From positions 9,819 through 73,818 of the forward strand of contig NZ_CAKRNY010000015.1 of NCBI RefSeq assembly GCF_934371575.1: 64,000 bases of DNA, given 5' to 3'. Numbering within the stretch: position 1 is the stretch's first letter; every line of letters begins with the position of its first letter. Below the pieces are notes generated by a model. That model was given only the letters and a program-made list of their open reading frames with translations, was not told the DNA's origin and did not search any database. Source of the stretch: an uncultured Blautia sp. (lineage in GTDB: Bacteria > Bacillota > Clostridia > Lachnospirales > Lachnospiraceae). Positions 7,799 through 16,140 of this stretch are shown here, in pieces. The position numbers were made by a program, and so were the translations under genes.

Positions 7799-8839
7799 AT
7801 GATAAAAGCTGGAATTATTGGAGCAACCGGTTATGCAGGAAATGAGATTGTACGTCTCCTTCTTGGCCACAAAGAAGTAGAAGTGGCATGGTACGGCTCC
7901 AGAAGCTACATTGATAAAAAATATGCGGGAATTTATCAGAACTTTTTCAAACTGGTAGATGCCAGCTGCATGGATGATAATATGGAAGCACTTGCAGATG
8001 AGGTGGATGTTATTTTTACCGCAACTCCTCAGGGGCTGTGTGCGTCGCTTGTAAATGAGGGTATTCTTTCCAGGGCTAAGGTGATTGACTTAAGTGCGGA
8101 TTTCCGTATTAAAGATGTAAAGAAATATGAAAAATGGTACGGAATCGAGCATAAATCACCGCAGTTTATTGAAGAGGCAGTTTATGGATTATGTGAGATT
8201 AACCGCGAAGATATTAAGAAGGCACGTCTGATCGCTAACCCGGGATGTTATCCAACATGTTCCACACTTTCCATTTATCCGCTTTTAAAAGCTGGAATGA
8301 TCGATCCGAATACTATTATTATAGATGCAAAATCAGGAACAACAGGTGCCGGAAGAGGAGCCAAGGTTGATAATCTTTACTGCGAAGTAAATGAAAATAT
8401 CAAGGCATATGGTGTTGCAACACACAGACATACACCTGAAATTGAAGATCAGCTTGGCTATGCCTGCGGACAGAATGTGACAATTAATTTTACCCCTCAT
8501 CTTGTTCCCATGAATAGAGGAATTCTGGTTACAGCATATGCTTCTCTGACAAAGAACGTATCTTATGAAGAAGTGAAAGCTGCTTACGATGCATGTTATG
8601 AAAATGAGACATTTGTGCGGGTACTGGACAAGGATGTATGTCCTCAGACCAAGTGGGTAGAGGGCAGTAATTATGTGGATGTAAACTTTAAAATTGATCC
8701 GAGAACCAATAGAATTATTATGATGGGAGCAATTGATAATCTGGTAAAAGGTGCTGCCGGACAGGCAGTTCAGAATATGAACCTGATGTTTGGATTTAAC
8801 GAAGCAGAGGGATTGTTGCAGGTTCCGATGTATCCGTAA
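7799..8839 (+). CDS. argC: N-acetyl-gamma-glutamyl-phosphate reductase
   Basis: 346 aa. It reduces N-acetylglutamyl phosphate to the semialdehyde with NADPH, the third step of ornithine synthesis. The N-terminal Rossmann motif GIIGATGYAGNEIVRLL and the catalytic cysteine motif NPGCYPTCS (about residue 150) are intact, as is KSGTTGAGRGAKVDNLY. The ATG at 7799 follows GGGAGG after 8 bases, while the 14 codons in frame upstream overlap the promoter. It is the first gene of the argC-J-B-D operon, 22 bases ahead of argJ. Confidence 0.97.
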   Translation: MIKAGIIGATGYAGNEIVRLLLGHKEVEVAWYGSRSYIDKKYAGIYQNFFKLVDASCMDDNMEALADEVDVIFTATPQGLCASLVNEGILSRAKVIDLSADFRIKDVKKYEKWYGIEHKSPQFIEEAVYGLCEINREDIKKARLIANPGCYPTCSTLSIYPLLKAGMIDPNTIIIDAKSGTTGAGRGAKVDNLYCEVNENIKAYGVATHRHTPEIEDQLGYACGQNVTINFTPHLVPMNRGILVTAYASLTKNVSYEEVKAAYDACYENETFVRVLDKDVCPQTKWVEGSNYVDVNFKIDPRTNRIIMMGAIDNLVKGAAGQAVQNMNLMFGFNEAEGLLQVPMYP

Positions 8840-8861
8840 ACAAAAGAGGAGGCGCATTAAC

Positions 8862-10085
8862 ATGGAAATTATTACAGGAGGTGTTACTGCTGCAAAAGGG
8901 TTTAAGGCAGCAGCGGCAGCAGCAGAAATTAAATACAAAGATCGTACAGATATGGCAATGATTTACAGTGAGATTCCCTGTGTTGCAGCAGGTACTTTTA
9001 CTACAAATGTGGTGAAAGCAGCTCCGGTAAAATGGGACCAGGATGTGGTTTATAATCATCCGAAAGCACAGGCTGTGATCTGCAACAGTGGTATTGCAAA
9101 TGCATGTACCGGAGCAGAAGGATATGGCTATTGTAAGGCAACTGCAGATGCTGCTTCTGAGATACTTGGAATTCCGGCAGACAGTGTACTGGTTGCATCT
9201 ACAGGTGTTATTGGAATGCAGATCCCTATTGACAGAATCGTAAACGGAGTAAAAGCTATGGCACCAAAGCTGGATGGCTCTCTGGAGGCCGGAACAGAGG
9301 CTGCCAAAGCTATCATGACGACAGATACTGTGAAAAAAGAGGTTGCTGTTCAGATTGAAATAGGAGGAAAAACAGTAACTGTAGGAGGAATGTGCAAGGG
9401 TTCCGGCATGATACATCCAAATATGTGCACCATGCTTGGATTTGTTACAACGGATGCAGCAATTTCCAAAGAAATGCTTCAGAAGGCTTTAAGTACTAAT
9501 ATTAAAGATACGTTTAATATGGTTTCTGTTGACGGGGATACCTCCACAAATGACACTGTTCTGCTTCTTGCAAATGGTATGGCTGGTAATCCGGAAATTA
9601 CAGAAGAGGGTGCTGATTTTGACAAATTTATGGAAGCTTTGAATTATATCAATACCTGTCTTTCCAAAAAGATTGCTGGTGATGGCGAGGGCGCAACAGC
9701 GCTTTTTGAAGTAAAAATTATTGGCGCAAAGACGAAAGAGGATGCAGTTACGCTTAGCAAATCTGTGGTAACATCCTCCCTTACAAAGGCTGCTATTTAT
9801 GGTCATGATGCAAACTGGGGCCGTATTTTATGTGCAATGGGATATTCCGGAGTACAGTTTGATCCGGAGAAAGTTGACCTGTATTTTGAGAGCCGCGCTG
9901 GTAAATTAAAGATTATTGAGAATGGTGTTTCTACAGGATATGATGAAGCAGAAGCAACAAAAATTCTGTCCGAGGATGAGGTAACAGCTATTGCGGATGT
10001 GAAAATGGGCGATGCGAAAGCTACTGCATGGGGATGTGATCTTACCTATGATTATGTGAAGATTAATGCAGATTATCGTTCATAA
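8862..10085 (+). CDS. argJ: Bifunctional ornithine acetyltransferase / N-acetylglutamate synthase
   Basis: 407 aa. ArgJ moves the acetyl group from N-acetylornithine to glutamate, recycling it, and in bifunctional forms also makes N-acetylglutamate from acetyl-CoA. The protein is an autocatalytically cleaved Ntn-type enzyme. The nucleophile is Thr190 in [11 protein letters not shown]; the usual residue before it is alanine, here cysteine. The N-terminal [12 protein letters not shown] and C-terminal [17 protein letters not shown] blocks are typical. The ATG at 8862 follows AGAGGAGG by 9 bases. It lies in the arg operon between argC and argB. Presence of argJ implies the cyclic acetyl pathway. 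Confidence 0.96.
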   Translation: MEIITGGVTAAKGFKAAAAAAEIKYKDRTDMAMIYSEIPCVAAGTFTTNVVKAAPVKWDQDVVYNHPKAQAVICNSGIANACTGAEGYGYCKATADAASEILGIPADSVLVASTGVIGMQIPIDRIVNGVKAMAPKLDGSLEAGTEAAKAIMTTDTVKKEVAVQIEIGGKTVTVGGMCKGSGMIHPNMCTMLGFVTTDAAISKEMLQKALSTNIKDTFNMVSVDGDTSTNDTVLLLANGMAGNPEITEEGADFDKFMEALNYINTCLSKKIAGDGEGATALFEVKIIGAKTKEDAVTLSKSVVTSSLTKAAIYGHDANWGRILCAMGYSGVQFDPEKVDLYFESRAGKLKIIENGVSTGYDEAEATKILSEDEVTAIADVKMGDAKATAWGCDLTYDYVKINADYRS

Positions 10086-10117
10086 GATCATTGTTCATAA
10101 AAGAAAGGGAAGAGAAG

Positions 10118-11014
10118 ATGGTAAATCAGAAATATCTTGATAAGGCAGAAGTGCTTATTGAGGCACTTCCTTATATACAGCGTTTTAACCGTAAAATCGT
10201 GGTGGTGAAATATGGCGGAAGTGCCATGTTGGATGAAGAACTGAAGGCAAACGTGATCAAGGATGTTGTTCTTCTGAAACTGGTTGGTTTTAAGCCGATC
10301 ATTGTCCATGGAGGCGGCAAGGAAATCAGTAAATGGGTTGGAAAGGTAGGCATGGAGCCAAAGTTTATCAATGGTCTTCGCGTAACGGATGCCCAGACAA
10401 TGGAGATTGCCGAGATGGTTCTTGCAAGAGTAAACAAGGAACTGGTTACACATGTGGAATCCCTCGGAGTGCAGGCTGTTGGTATCAGTGGAAAAGACGG
10501 CGGACTTTTGAAATGCAAGAAGAAATATTCCAATGGTGAGGATATTGGATTTGTTGGGGATATCACGGATGTGAATCCGAAAATCCTCTATGATCTTCTG
10601 GAAAAAGATTTTCTTCCTATTATTTTTCCAATTGGATTTGACGATAATTATGACAGCTATAACATTAATGCAGATGACGCTGCATGTGCCATTGCGGAAG
10701 CTGTACATGCAGAAAAACTGGCATTTCTTTCTGATATTGAAGGTGTTTACAAGGACAAAGATGATCCATCATCTCTGATTTCCGAGCTTTATATCAAGGA
10801 TGCCCGGAAGCTGATCCAGGATGGATATGTCGGAGGAGGAATGATTCCAAAGCTGAACAATTGCATTGAGGCAATTGAGCATGGCGTTAACCGGGTTCAT
10901 ATTCTTGACGGAAGAATTCCCCACAGTCTGCTGCTGGAAATCTTTACAAACAAAGGTATTGGAACAGCTATTTTAAGAGAGGAAGGCGAAAAATACTATA
11001 ATGAACATGAATAA
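10118..11014 (+). CDS. argB: Acetylglutamate kinase
   Basis: 298 aa. It phosphorylates N-acetylglutamate, the committed and normally arginine-inhibited step of the pathway. Amino-acid kinase motifs are clear: [10 protein letters not shown] near the N-terminus, the glycine-rich [12 protein letters not shown] (phosphate binding) and [26 protein letters not shown] with [14 protein letters not shown] near the C-terminus. The ATG at 10118 follows AAGGGAAGAG, whereas the upstream TTG at 10091 would begin only 5 bases after the argJ stop. The N-terminal helix ([18 protein letters not shown]) matches the extension that makes arginine-sensitive hexameric forms. It overlaps argD by 14 bases. Confidence 0.96.
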   Translation: MVNQKYLDKAEVLIEALPYIQRFNRKIVVVKYGGSAMLDEELKANVIKDVVLLKLVGFKPIIVHGGGKEISKWVGKVGMEPKFINGLRVTDAQTMEIAEMVLARVNKELVTHVESLGVQAVGISGKDGGLLKCKKKYSNGEDIGFVGDITDVNPKILYDLLEKDFLPIIFPIGFDDNYDSYNINADDAACAIAEAVHAEKLAFLSDIEGVYKDKDDPSSLISELYIKDARKLIQDGYVGGGMIPKLNNCIEAIEHGVNRVHILDGRIPHSLLLEIFTNKGIGTAILREEGEKYYNEHE

Positions 11015-12191
11015 TCAGATGGAAGAAGCTGAGGCAAGTATTCTTCACACATACAATCGTTTTCCAGTTGTTTTTGAACGTGGAGAAGGTGTACATCTCT
11101 ATGATTCCGAAGGCGCTGAATATTTGGATTTTGCAGCCGGAATTGCTGTAAATTCTCTGGGATATCATTATCCCGGGTATGATGAAGCTTTGAAAGAGCA
11201 GATTGACAAGCTTACACATATTTCTAATTTATACTATAATGAGCCAATTATAGAGGCTGGTGCCAGACTGGTAAATGCAAGCCGTATGGATAAAGCATTC
11301 TTTACAAACAGTGGTACAGAAGCCATTGAGGGCGCTTTAAAAGCAGCAAAAAAATATGCATTTGAGCGTGACGGACATGCAGATCATGAGATTGTTGCCA
11401 TGAATCATTCTTTTCATGGAAGATCAATCGGAGCACTTTCGGTTACTGGAAATGCACATTATCGCGAACCATTTGAGCCTCTTATGGGAGGTGTAAGGTT
11501 TGCGGATTTTAATGATCTGGATAGTGTAAAAGCTCAGATCACAGACAAAACATGCGCCATTATCATGGAAACCATACAGGGAGAAGGCGGTATTTATCCT
11601 GCTGAAAAAGAGTTTCTGGAAGGGGTTCGTGCTCTGTGTGATGAGAAGGATATTATCCTGATTCTGGATGAAATTCAGTGTGGAATGGGACGTTCTGGAT
11701 ATTATTTTGCATGGCAGGCATACGGTGTTCAGCCGGATATTATGACCTGTGCAAAAGCACTTGGTTGTGGTGTTCCAGTAGGCGCTTTTGTTCTGAATAA
11801 GAAGGTTGCGCAGGCTTCTCTGAAGCCTGGAGATCACGGTACAACTTATGGTGGAAATCCATTTGTATGCGCTGCTGTAAGTAAAGTTTTTGATATTTAT
11901 GAGAAGGATATGATCCTTACTCATGTGCAGGAATTAACTCCGTATCTTGAGAAAAAACTGGATGAGCTTGTGGAAAAGCATGAGTGTGCTGCCGCAAGAA
12001 GAGGTATGGGATTTATGCAGGGAATCGTAATCCAGGGACGTCCTGTAGGAGAGGTTGTAAAGAAGGCACTGGAGAAGAAATTACTGGTTATTTCAGCTGG
12101 AAGCGATGTGCTGCGTATTGTGCCGCCGCTTGTGATTACCAGTGCAGATATAGACGAAATGGCAGAAATTCTGGATGAGTGTCTGGCGTAA
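11001..12191 (+). CDS. argD: Acetylornithine aminotransferase
   Basis: 396 aa, class III PLP-dependent aminotransferase. It converts N-acetylglutamate semialdehyde to N-acetylornithine with glutamate as donor. The [19 protein letters not shown] motif, [16 protein letters not shown], the PLP-contacting [13 protein letters not shown] and the Schiff-base lysine in [15 protein letters not shown] are all present. The start overlaps the end of argB by 14 bases, with ATGs at 11001 and 11007; the Shine-Dalgarno sequence AGGAAGG lies a little far upstream, so translation is probably coupled to argB. It is the last gene before a strong terminator. Close paralogues (GABA or ornithine aminotransferases) are made unlikely by context. 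Confidence 0.95.
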   Translation: MNMNNQMEEAEASILHTYNRFPVVFERGEGVHLYDSEGAEYLDFAAGIAVNSLGYHYPGYDEALKEQIDKLTHISNLYYNEPIIEAGARLVNASRMDKAFFTNSGTEAIEGALKAAKKYAFERDGHADHEIVAMNHSFHGRSIGALSVTGNAHYREPFEPLMGGVRFADFNDLDSVKAQITDKTCAIIMETIQGEGGIYPAEKEFLEGVRALCDEKDIILILDEIQCGMGRSGYYFAWQAYGVQPDIMTCAKALGCGVPVGAFVLNKKVAQASLKPGDHGTTYGGNPFVCAAVSKVFDIYEKDMILTHVQELTPYLEKKLDELVEKHECAAARRGMGFMQGIVIQGRPVGEVVKKALEKKLLVISAGSDVLRIVPPLVITSADIDEMAEILDECLA

Positions 12192-12230
12192 ATCAGAGCT
12201 GATTTTAAGCTTTAAAAAGAGAATAAAAAT

Positions 12231-12278
12231 GATAGAAAAAGGTACCTCGAAGTTGATTTTGAGGTACCTTTTTCTATC
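12231..12278. terminator. Bidirectional terminator of the arg operon
   Basis: An 18-bp perfect inverted repeat (12231-12248 with 12261-12278, 12-nt loop) has the GC-rich core GGTACCTC and a T5 tract on each strand. It ends argCJBD on the plus strand and the convergent DUF1292 gene on the minus strand. Confidence 0.92.
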
Positions 12279-12327
12279 GTTAAAGTTCCGTATATGAAGC
12301 CCTGATGTTTAGAATTTTGGAGTGATT

Positions 12328-12657
12328 TTATTCTTCTGCGAAGTCAAATTCGTCTTTAAATTTCTCTTTGAAAATATCGAAAACTGCAGAGAGAATATCA
12401 TCATCGTCAACGAAAACATAGCTCTCATTTTCTTCATTTCCGTCATCTTCTACCTGAAGAATCAGTACTTCTTCATCCTCGTTATCTTCCTCACCTTCCA
12501 CGTCCTCAACAGGTGGGAGAAGAACTACGTAACGCTTTCCTTCGTAATCAATCTCATCCAGTAATTCGAAATCCATGTCCTCGTTATTTTCGTCTGTGAG
12601 AGTGATGATTTCGATTTCCTCCTCTACAGGGGTGCCAATGTTCTTTTCGTCTGCCAT
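12328..12657 (-). CDS. DUF1292 domain-containing acidic protein
   Basis: 109 aa and extremely acidic (many D and E, for example DNEDEEVLILQVEDDGNEEN). The pattern IITLTDENNEDMDFELLDEIDYEGKRYVVLLP followed by EVLILQVE is the DUF1292 fold (YrzB-like), a small beta-rich family widespread in Firmicutes with no established biochemical role. AGGAG lies 7 bases before the ATG. In many Firmicutes the family gene follows alaS and a RuvX homologue, but here it stands alone and converges on argD. Function unknown. Confidence 0.88.
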   Translation of the reverse strand: MADEKNIGTPVEEEIEIITLTDENNEDMDFELLDEIDYEGKRYVVLLPPVEDVEGEEDNEDEEVLILQVEDDGNEENESYVFVDDDDILSAVFDIFKEKFKDEFDFAEE

Positions 12658-12783
12658 TATTAATCTCCTTTCATTTTGACCAGCCAGCCCGGCGGTCAGT
12701 CTTTGTTGAGATCATTATATCAATTGTGAGTGCAGTTGAACAGATGGAAAATATAGAAATTTTGAAAAATAATAAAAAACAGA

Positions 12784-12867
12784 TTGACAAGTAAAGTTGT
12801 CAATGTTAGAATGCAAATATCAAGAAATGACAAACAAACTTGTCATAATGACAAAGAAATAAGTCAT
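12784..12867 (+). promoter_or_regulatory. Promoter and three operator palindromes of the XRE/DUF3169 unit
   Basis: TTGACA (12784-12789) and TAGAAT (12807-12812) have a 17-base spacer. Three sites share the form TGACAA-N6-TTGTCA: 12784-12803 (perfect arms), 12827-12846 (perfect arms) and 12848-12867 (two mismatches). Their starts are 43 and 21 bases apart, about four and two helical turns, so the proteins would bind one DNA face. The first covers the -35 box and spacer. This is a strong autoregulatory operator array. Confidence 0.82.
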
Positions 12868-12919
12868 CGCAAGAATACAATTGAATATGCTACGAAAGAG
12901 AAAGAAAGGAGCCTTTGAG

Positions 12920-13135
12920 ATGGCGCTGGAGAATCGATTGAAGGAGCATCGGGCCAGGCTTGGAATCAACCAGGCTGATATGGGAAAGTTGGCCGGAGTG
13001 TCCAGACAGACCATCAGTCTGATCGAGAGAGGGGACTACTCGCCGTCGGTGACGCTGGCTTTGAAGCTGGCGAAGATCTGTCAGGTAACAGTGGAAGATA
13101 TTTTTACTTATACGGAGGACGGAGAAGATGAATAA
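12920..13135 (+). CDS. XRE-family transcriptional regulator
   Basis: 71 aa and essentially a lone Cro/C1 helix-turn-helix. NRLKEHRARLGINQADMGKLAGVSRQTISLIERGDYSPSV carries helices 1-4, and the end VTVEDIFTYTEDGEDE is typical of the small YozG-like regulators. The ATG at 12920 is chosen because AAAGGAG lies 8 bases upstream. It overlaps the downstream DUF3169 membrane protein by 8 bases, so the two are coupled, and the shared promoter carries three matched palindromes that the regulator probably binds. Such XRE/DUF3169 pairs recur in Firmicutes but the signal they sense is not known. Confidence 0.9.
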   Translation: MALENRLKEHRARLGINQADMGKLAGVSRQTISLIERGDYSPSVTLALKLAKICQVTVEDIFTYTEDGEDE

Positions 13136-13931
13136 GGGAAAATCCAAGAAGAAAATGAATTCCTATTTAAAAATGGTACTGCTTATGCTGGCGGGTGGTG
13201 TTGTTGGAGGGATTTTTGGTTTTGTTACATCACACAGTGGGGAGAATTCTATAGCAGCTATTGGGCATGGAATGAATGCATTTCTTCTGGCTGTACGTGA
13301 TCATACAGTGCTGTTGGAATGCATCTGCGGTACAATCTGTATTATGATATGTGAGATCCATTTTGGAAAGTTGAAGAAAATGGGAAGTCAGATACAGGAT
13401 GCAGAGGATGAAGAATATTATGAATTGCAATATCATATTGAAGTATCCTCCAGCTGGGGAATGATTGCGAGTACGGTGGGAACTGTTCTTATGATGCTGC
13501 TCATTTCACCAGGATACTCTATGAAATATATTGAGAGCCAGAGTGACGGTGAGACATGGATGTTCTTAGCGGGACTGGTTGTGTTTGTAGGAATGGTTGG
13601 ATATTTTGGTATGTGGCAGATTCGCTATATAAAGCTGGTTCAGAGAATTTATCCAGAGAAGAAAGGTGATCCTACTTCTATGAAATTTCAGGAGCAGTGG
13701 CTTGCAAGCTGTGACGAAGCAGAGAAGGAAGAAATCTACGAAGCAAGCTATAAGACTTATCTGCTGACTGGAAAGGTACTTCCTTTTTGTACATTGGTAG
13801 CTATGCTGCTTCATATGGTATGGAATACGGGCGTTCTTGCTATTATCATTCCTGCTTTTCTCTGGATCTTATCGTCGTTTAATTACTGCCGGTGCTGTGT
13901 TACGAAAAAAAGCGAAAAACTTGCGAAGTGA
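13128..13931 (+). CDS. DUF3169 family membrane protein
   Basis: 267 aa. Membrane helices are visible near residues 12-32, 60-78, 105-125, 142-165 and a C-terminal pair (about 215-255), with charged loops between them (KLKKMGSQIQDAEDEEYYELQ and a segment QRIYPEKKGDPTSM). This architecture and the paired XRE gene fit the DUF3169 family. The gene overlaps the regulator by 8 bases (ATGAATAA) and has its own GGAGG-like site. A hairpin terminator follows, so the pair is a closed transcription unit. Function is unknown; the context suggests that the regulator controls this protein. Confidence 0.82.
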   Translation: MNKGKSKKKMNSYLKMVLLMLAGGVVGGIFGFVTSHSGENSIAAIGHGMNAFLLAVRDHTVLLECICGTICIMICEIHFGKLKKMGSQIQDAEDEEYYELQYHIEVSSSWGMIASTVGTVLMMLLISPGYSMKYIESQSDGETWMFLAGLVVFVGMVGYFGMWQIRYIKLVQRIYPEKKGDPTSMKFQEQWLASCDEAEKEEIYEASYKTYLLTGKVLPFCTLVAMLLHMVWNTGVLAIIIPAFLWILSSFNYCRCCVTKKSEKLAK

Positions 13932-13966
13932 ATGAATCTTTGAAAAATACATATAATACTATTGTG

Positions 13967-13992
13967 GAGGTGCCAGAAGAGCACCTCTTTTT
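13967..13992 (+). terminator. Terminator after the DUF3169 gene
   Basis: GAGGTGC (13967-13973) and GCACCTC (13981-13987) form a 7-bp stem with a 7-nt loop, followed by TTTTTCTT. Confidence 0.88.
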
Positions 13993-14089
13993 CTTCCCAG
14001 GAAAGGGAGGATCCTTTTGGGGGCTGGCAGAATGCCGATTGGATCAGAAAAAGAATCTGGAAGTATAGGAGCGTTTATGGAGGTATTGT

Positions 14090-14524
14090 ATGTGGGGATT
14101 TCTTGTAGCGTTGTTATCGGGAGCATTGATGAGTATCCAGGGTGTTTTTAATACGGAAGTGACGAAGCAGACCAGTCTGTGGGTGTCAACCGGCTGGGTG
14201 CAGTTTTCTGCGTTTCTGGTCTGTGTTTTGGCCTGGTTTTTTACCGGAAGGGACAGTGTAGGAGCACTGTGGCAGGTGGAAAATAAATATACGCTGCTTG
14301 GTGGTGTGATCGGAGCGTTTATTACCATAACTGTGATTCAGAGCATGGGAAGTCTTGGTCCGGCAAAGGCTGCCATGCTGATCGTAATTTCTCAGCTGGC
14401 TGTGGCTTATATGATTGAATTGTTTGGTTTGTTTGGTGTGGAAAAAGCAGGCTTTGAGTGGCGAAAACTGATTGGTATGGCTGTGGCAATTGTGGGAATT
14501 GTCATATTTAAATGGCAAAAATGA
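14090..14524 (+). CDS. DMT-family transporter of the YdcZ (DUF606) type
   Basis: 144 aa with four membrane helices, the half-size length typical of YdcZ-type drug/metabolite transporters. The start MWGFLVALLSGALMSIQGVFN, the central LGGVIGAFITITVIQSMGSLGPAKAAM and the end KLIGMAVAIVGIVIFKWQK match the family pattern. It has no paired second half nearby, so it probably works as a homodimer. GGAGG lies 6 bases before the ATG. It stands alone on the plus strand, with the XRE/DUF3169 terminator upstream. Substrate unknown. Confidence 0.85.
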   Translation: MWGFLVALLSGALMSIQGVFNTEVTKQTSLWVSTGWVQFSAFLVCVLAWFFTGRDSVGALWQVENKYTLLGGVIGAFITITVIQSMGSLGPAKAAMLIVISQLAVAYMIELFGLFGVEKAGFEWRKLIGMAVAIVGIVIFKWQK

Positions 14525-14651
14525 GGCGAAAAGATAAAAGACTGATAAAAATTAGAAATGGTATTGTAAAAAATGTAAAGTTTCGTTAAAATAGATTAGG
14601 TAAAGTATGAGTGGAGGGGAACCTGTGCCAGAAAGCGAAAGGGGAACCTGC

Positions 14652-15434
14652 ATGGAAAGAATAAAGAAACAAAGATGTGGAATTCGGATGAGCTTACTTT
14701 TTCTCTGGATGGTGTTTACAATGACAGGCTGTACTCGCCGGCAAGAGATTTTTCTGGAGGAAATGGCTTCGGATGAAGAAAATTCGGGCGAAGAAAAATC
14801 GGATGAAGAAAAATCGGCCGAAAAGAATCTGAATGAAAAGAATTTAGCTGAAGAGAACTTAGGCAAAAAGAACTCAGCTGAGGAGAATTTTTGCGGAAAG
14901 ACAGGAGAAGCAGATGCATCTTTTGTGACGCCGGTTCCACAGAAGATATTCGTTGATGTATGTGGGGCAGTTGTGCGTCCGGGTGTTTATGAGCTGGAGG
15001 AAGGTGCACGTATTTTTCAGGCTGTTGATGCAGCTGGGGGATATCTGCCGGAAGCGGCTATGAACTATCTGAACCGGGCAAGAAGCCTCGGGGACGGGCA
15101 GCAGATTTATGTGCCTACTGAGACAGAAGTGGAAGAAAATCTGGAGTTTGCACTGGCGAAAGTGCCAGAAGCACTGACAGAAGGAGAAAATACCGGGGAT
15201 CTGGAACAAAATGAATCTTCCGGTGGTCAGAATGAAGATTCCAGAGTCAATCTGAATACTGCAGATGCCGGACAGCTCTCCACCCTAAGTGGAATCGGGC
15301 AGTCCAAGGCAGAAGCCATTGTTGCATACAGAGAGGAACATGGAGGCTTTACATCCATAGAAGAGATTATGAATGTAGAAGGTATCAAAGAAGGTACCTT
15401 TTCAAAAATAAAAGACAAGATATCAACTGGATAA
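14652..15434 (+). CDS. ComEA-like DNA-binding protein, predicted lipoprotein
   Basis: 260 aa from the ATG at 14652 (AAGGGG 7 bases upstream); GTG at 14625 is an alternative with an equally good site. A signal segment MSLLFLWMVFTMTGC ends at a cysteine that looks like a lipobox. Then come eight 5-residue Glu/Lys/Asn repeats, an SLBB domain (IFVDVCGAVVRPGVYEL), a linker, and a C-terminal helix-hairpin-helix pair (VNLNTADAGQLSTLSGIGQSKAEAIVAYREE) as in ComEA. ComEA binds incoming duplex DNA outside the membrane for uptake through ComEC. comEC lies about 3.9 kb downstream, separated by a two-component system and a lipoprotein gene. Lipid anchoring instead of a membrane helix is unusual and rests on the lipobox reading. 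Confidence 0.85.
   Translation: MERIKKQRCGIRMSLLFLWMVFTMTGCTRRQEIFLEEMASDEENSGEEKSDEEKSAEKNLNEKNLAEENLGKKNSAEENFCGKTGEADASFVTPVPQKIFVDVCGAVVRPGVYELEEGARIFQAVDAAGGYLPEAAMNYLNRARSLGDGQQIYVPTETEVEENLEFALAKVPEALTEGENTGDLEQNESSGGQNEDSRVNLNTADAGQLSTLSGIGQSKAEAIVAYREEHGGFTSIEEIMNVEGIKEGTFSKIKDKISTG
14772..14891 (+). repeat. Eight 15-nt tandem repeats in the comEA-like gene
   Basis: Eight diverged copies of a 15-base unit encode DEENS, GEEKS, DEEKS, AEKNL, NEKNL, AEENL, GKKNS and AEENF. They form a charged spacer between lipid anchor and SLBB domain, and their copy number could change by slippage. Confidence 0.8.
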
Positions 15435-15447
15435 GGGAGATTCTTAA

Positions 15448-16137
15448 ATGAGCAGGAAAGTTTTGGTAGTAGATGATGAGAAATTGATCGTAAAGGGAAT
15501 CCGTTTCAGCCTGGAGCAGGATGGGATGGAAGTGGATTGTGCCTACGATGGTGAGGAAGCGTTGGAGATGGCGAAGGAGAAGAAGTATGACATTATTCTT
15601 CTGGACCTTATGCTTCCAAAGATGGATGGTTTTGAAGTGTGTCAGCAGATCAGGGAATTTTCAAATGTTCCTATTGTAATGTTGACAGCGAAAGGCGAGG
15701 ATATGGATAAGATCCTAGGGCTTGAGTATGGCGCAGACGATTATATCACCAAGCCATTTAATATTCTTGAGGTGAAGGCACGAATTAAAGCAATCATGCG
15801 TCGTGCCGGCAGCAATCAGGATGAGAAAGAGAAGGCGAAAACTATTGAGGCGGGCGACCTGAAGATGGATTGTGAGAGCCGTCGTGTGTTTATTGCAGGC
15901 AAGGAGATCAATCTGACTGCCAAGGAATTTGATGTGCTGGAGCTTCTGGTATTTAATCCCAATAAAGTTTACAGCCGTGAGAACCTGCTTAATATTGTAT
16001 GGGGATATGAGTATCCGGGCGATGTCCGTACTGTGGATGTACATATCCGTCGTTTGCGTGAAAAAATCGAGGCGAATCCCAGTGAGCCGAAATATGTACA
16101 CACCAAATGGGGTGTAGGCTATTATTTCCAGGCGTAA
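15448..16137 (+). CDS. OmpR/PhoB-family response regulator (WalR-like)
   Basis: 229 aa. The receiver domain shows VVDDEKLIVKGI (acidic pocket), the phosphoacceptor Asp53 in IILLDLMLPKMDG, Thr in VMLTAKGE and Lys in YITKPF. The C-terminal winged helix includes INLTAKEFDVLELL and the recognition segment DVRTVDVHIRRLREKIE. Overall it is close to WalR/PhoP-type regulators that control cell-wall genes, but the orthologue cannot be fixed without a tree. It is followed after 3 bases by the cognate histidine kinase gene. GGGAG lies before the ATG. Confidence 0.93.
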   Translation: MSRKVLVVDDEKLIVKGIRFSLEQDGMEVDCAYDGEEALEMAKEKKYDIILLDLMLPKMDGFEVCQQIREFSNVPIVMLTAKGEDMDKILGLEYGADDYITKPFNILEVKARIKAIMRRAGSNQDEKEKAKTIEAGDLKMDCESRRVFIAGKEINLTAKEFDVLELLVFNPNKVYSRENLLNIVWGYEYPGDVRTVDVHIRRLREKIEANPSEPKYVHTKWGVGYYFQA

Positions 16138-16140
16138 GCT

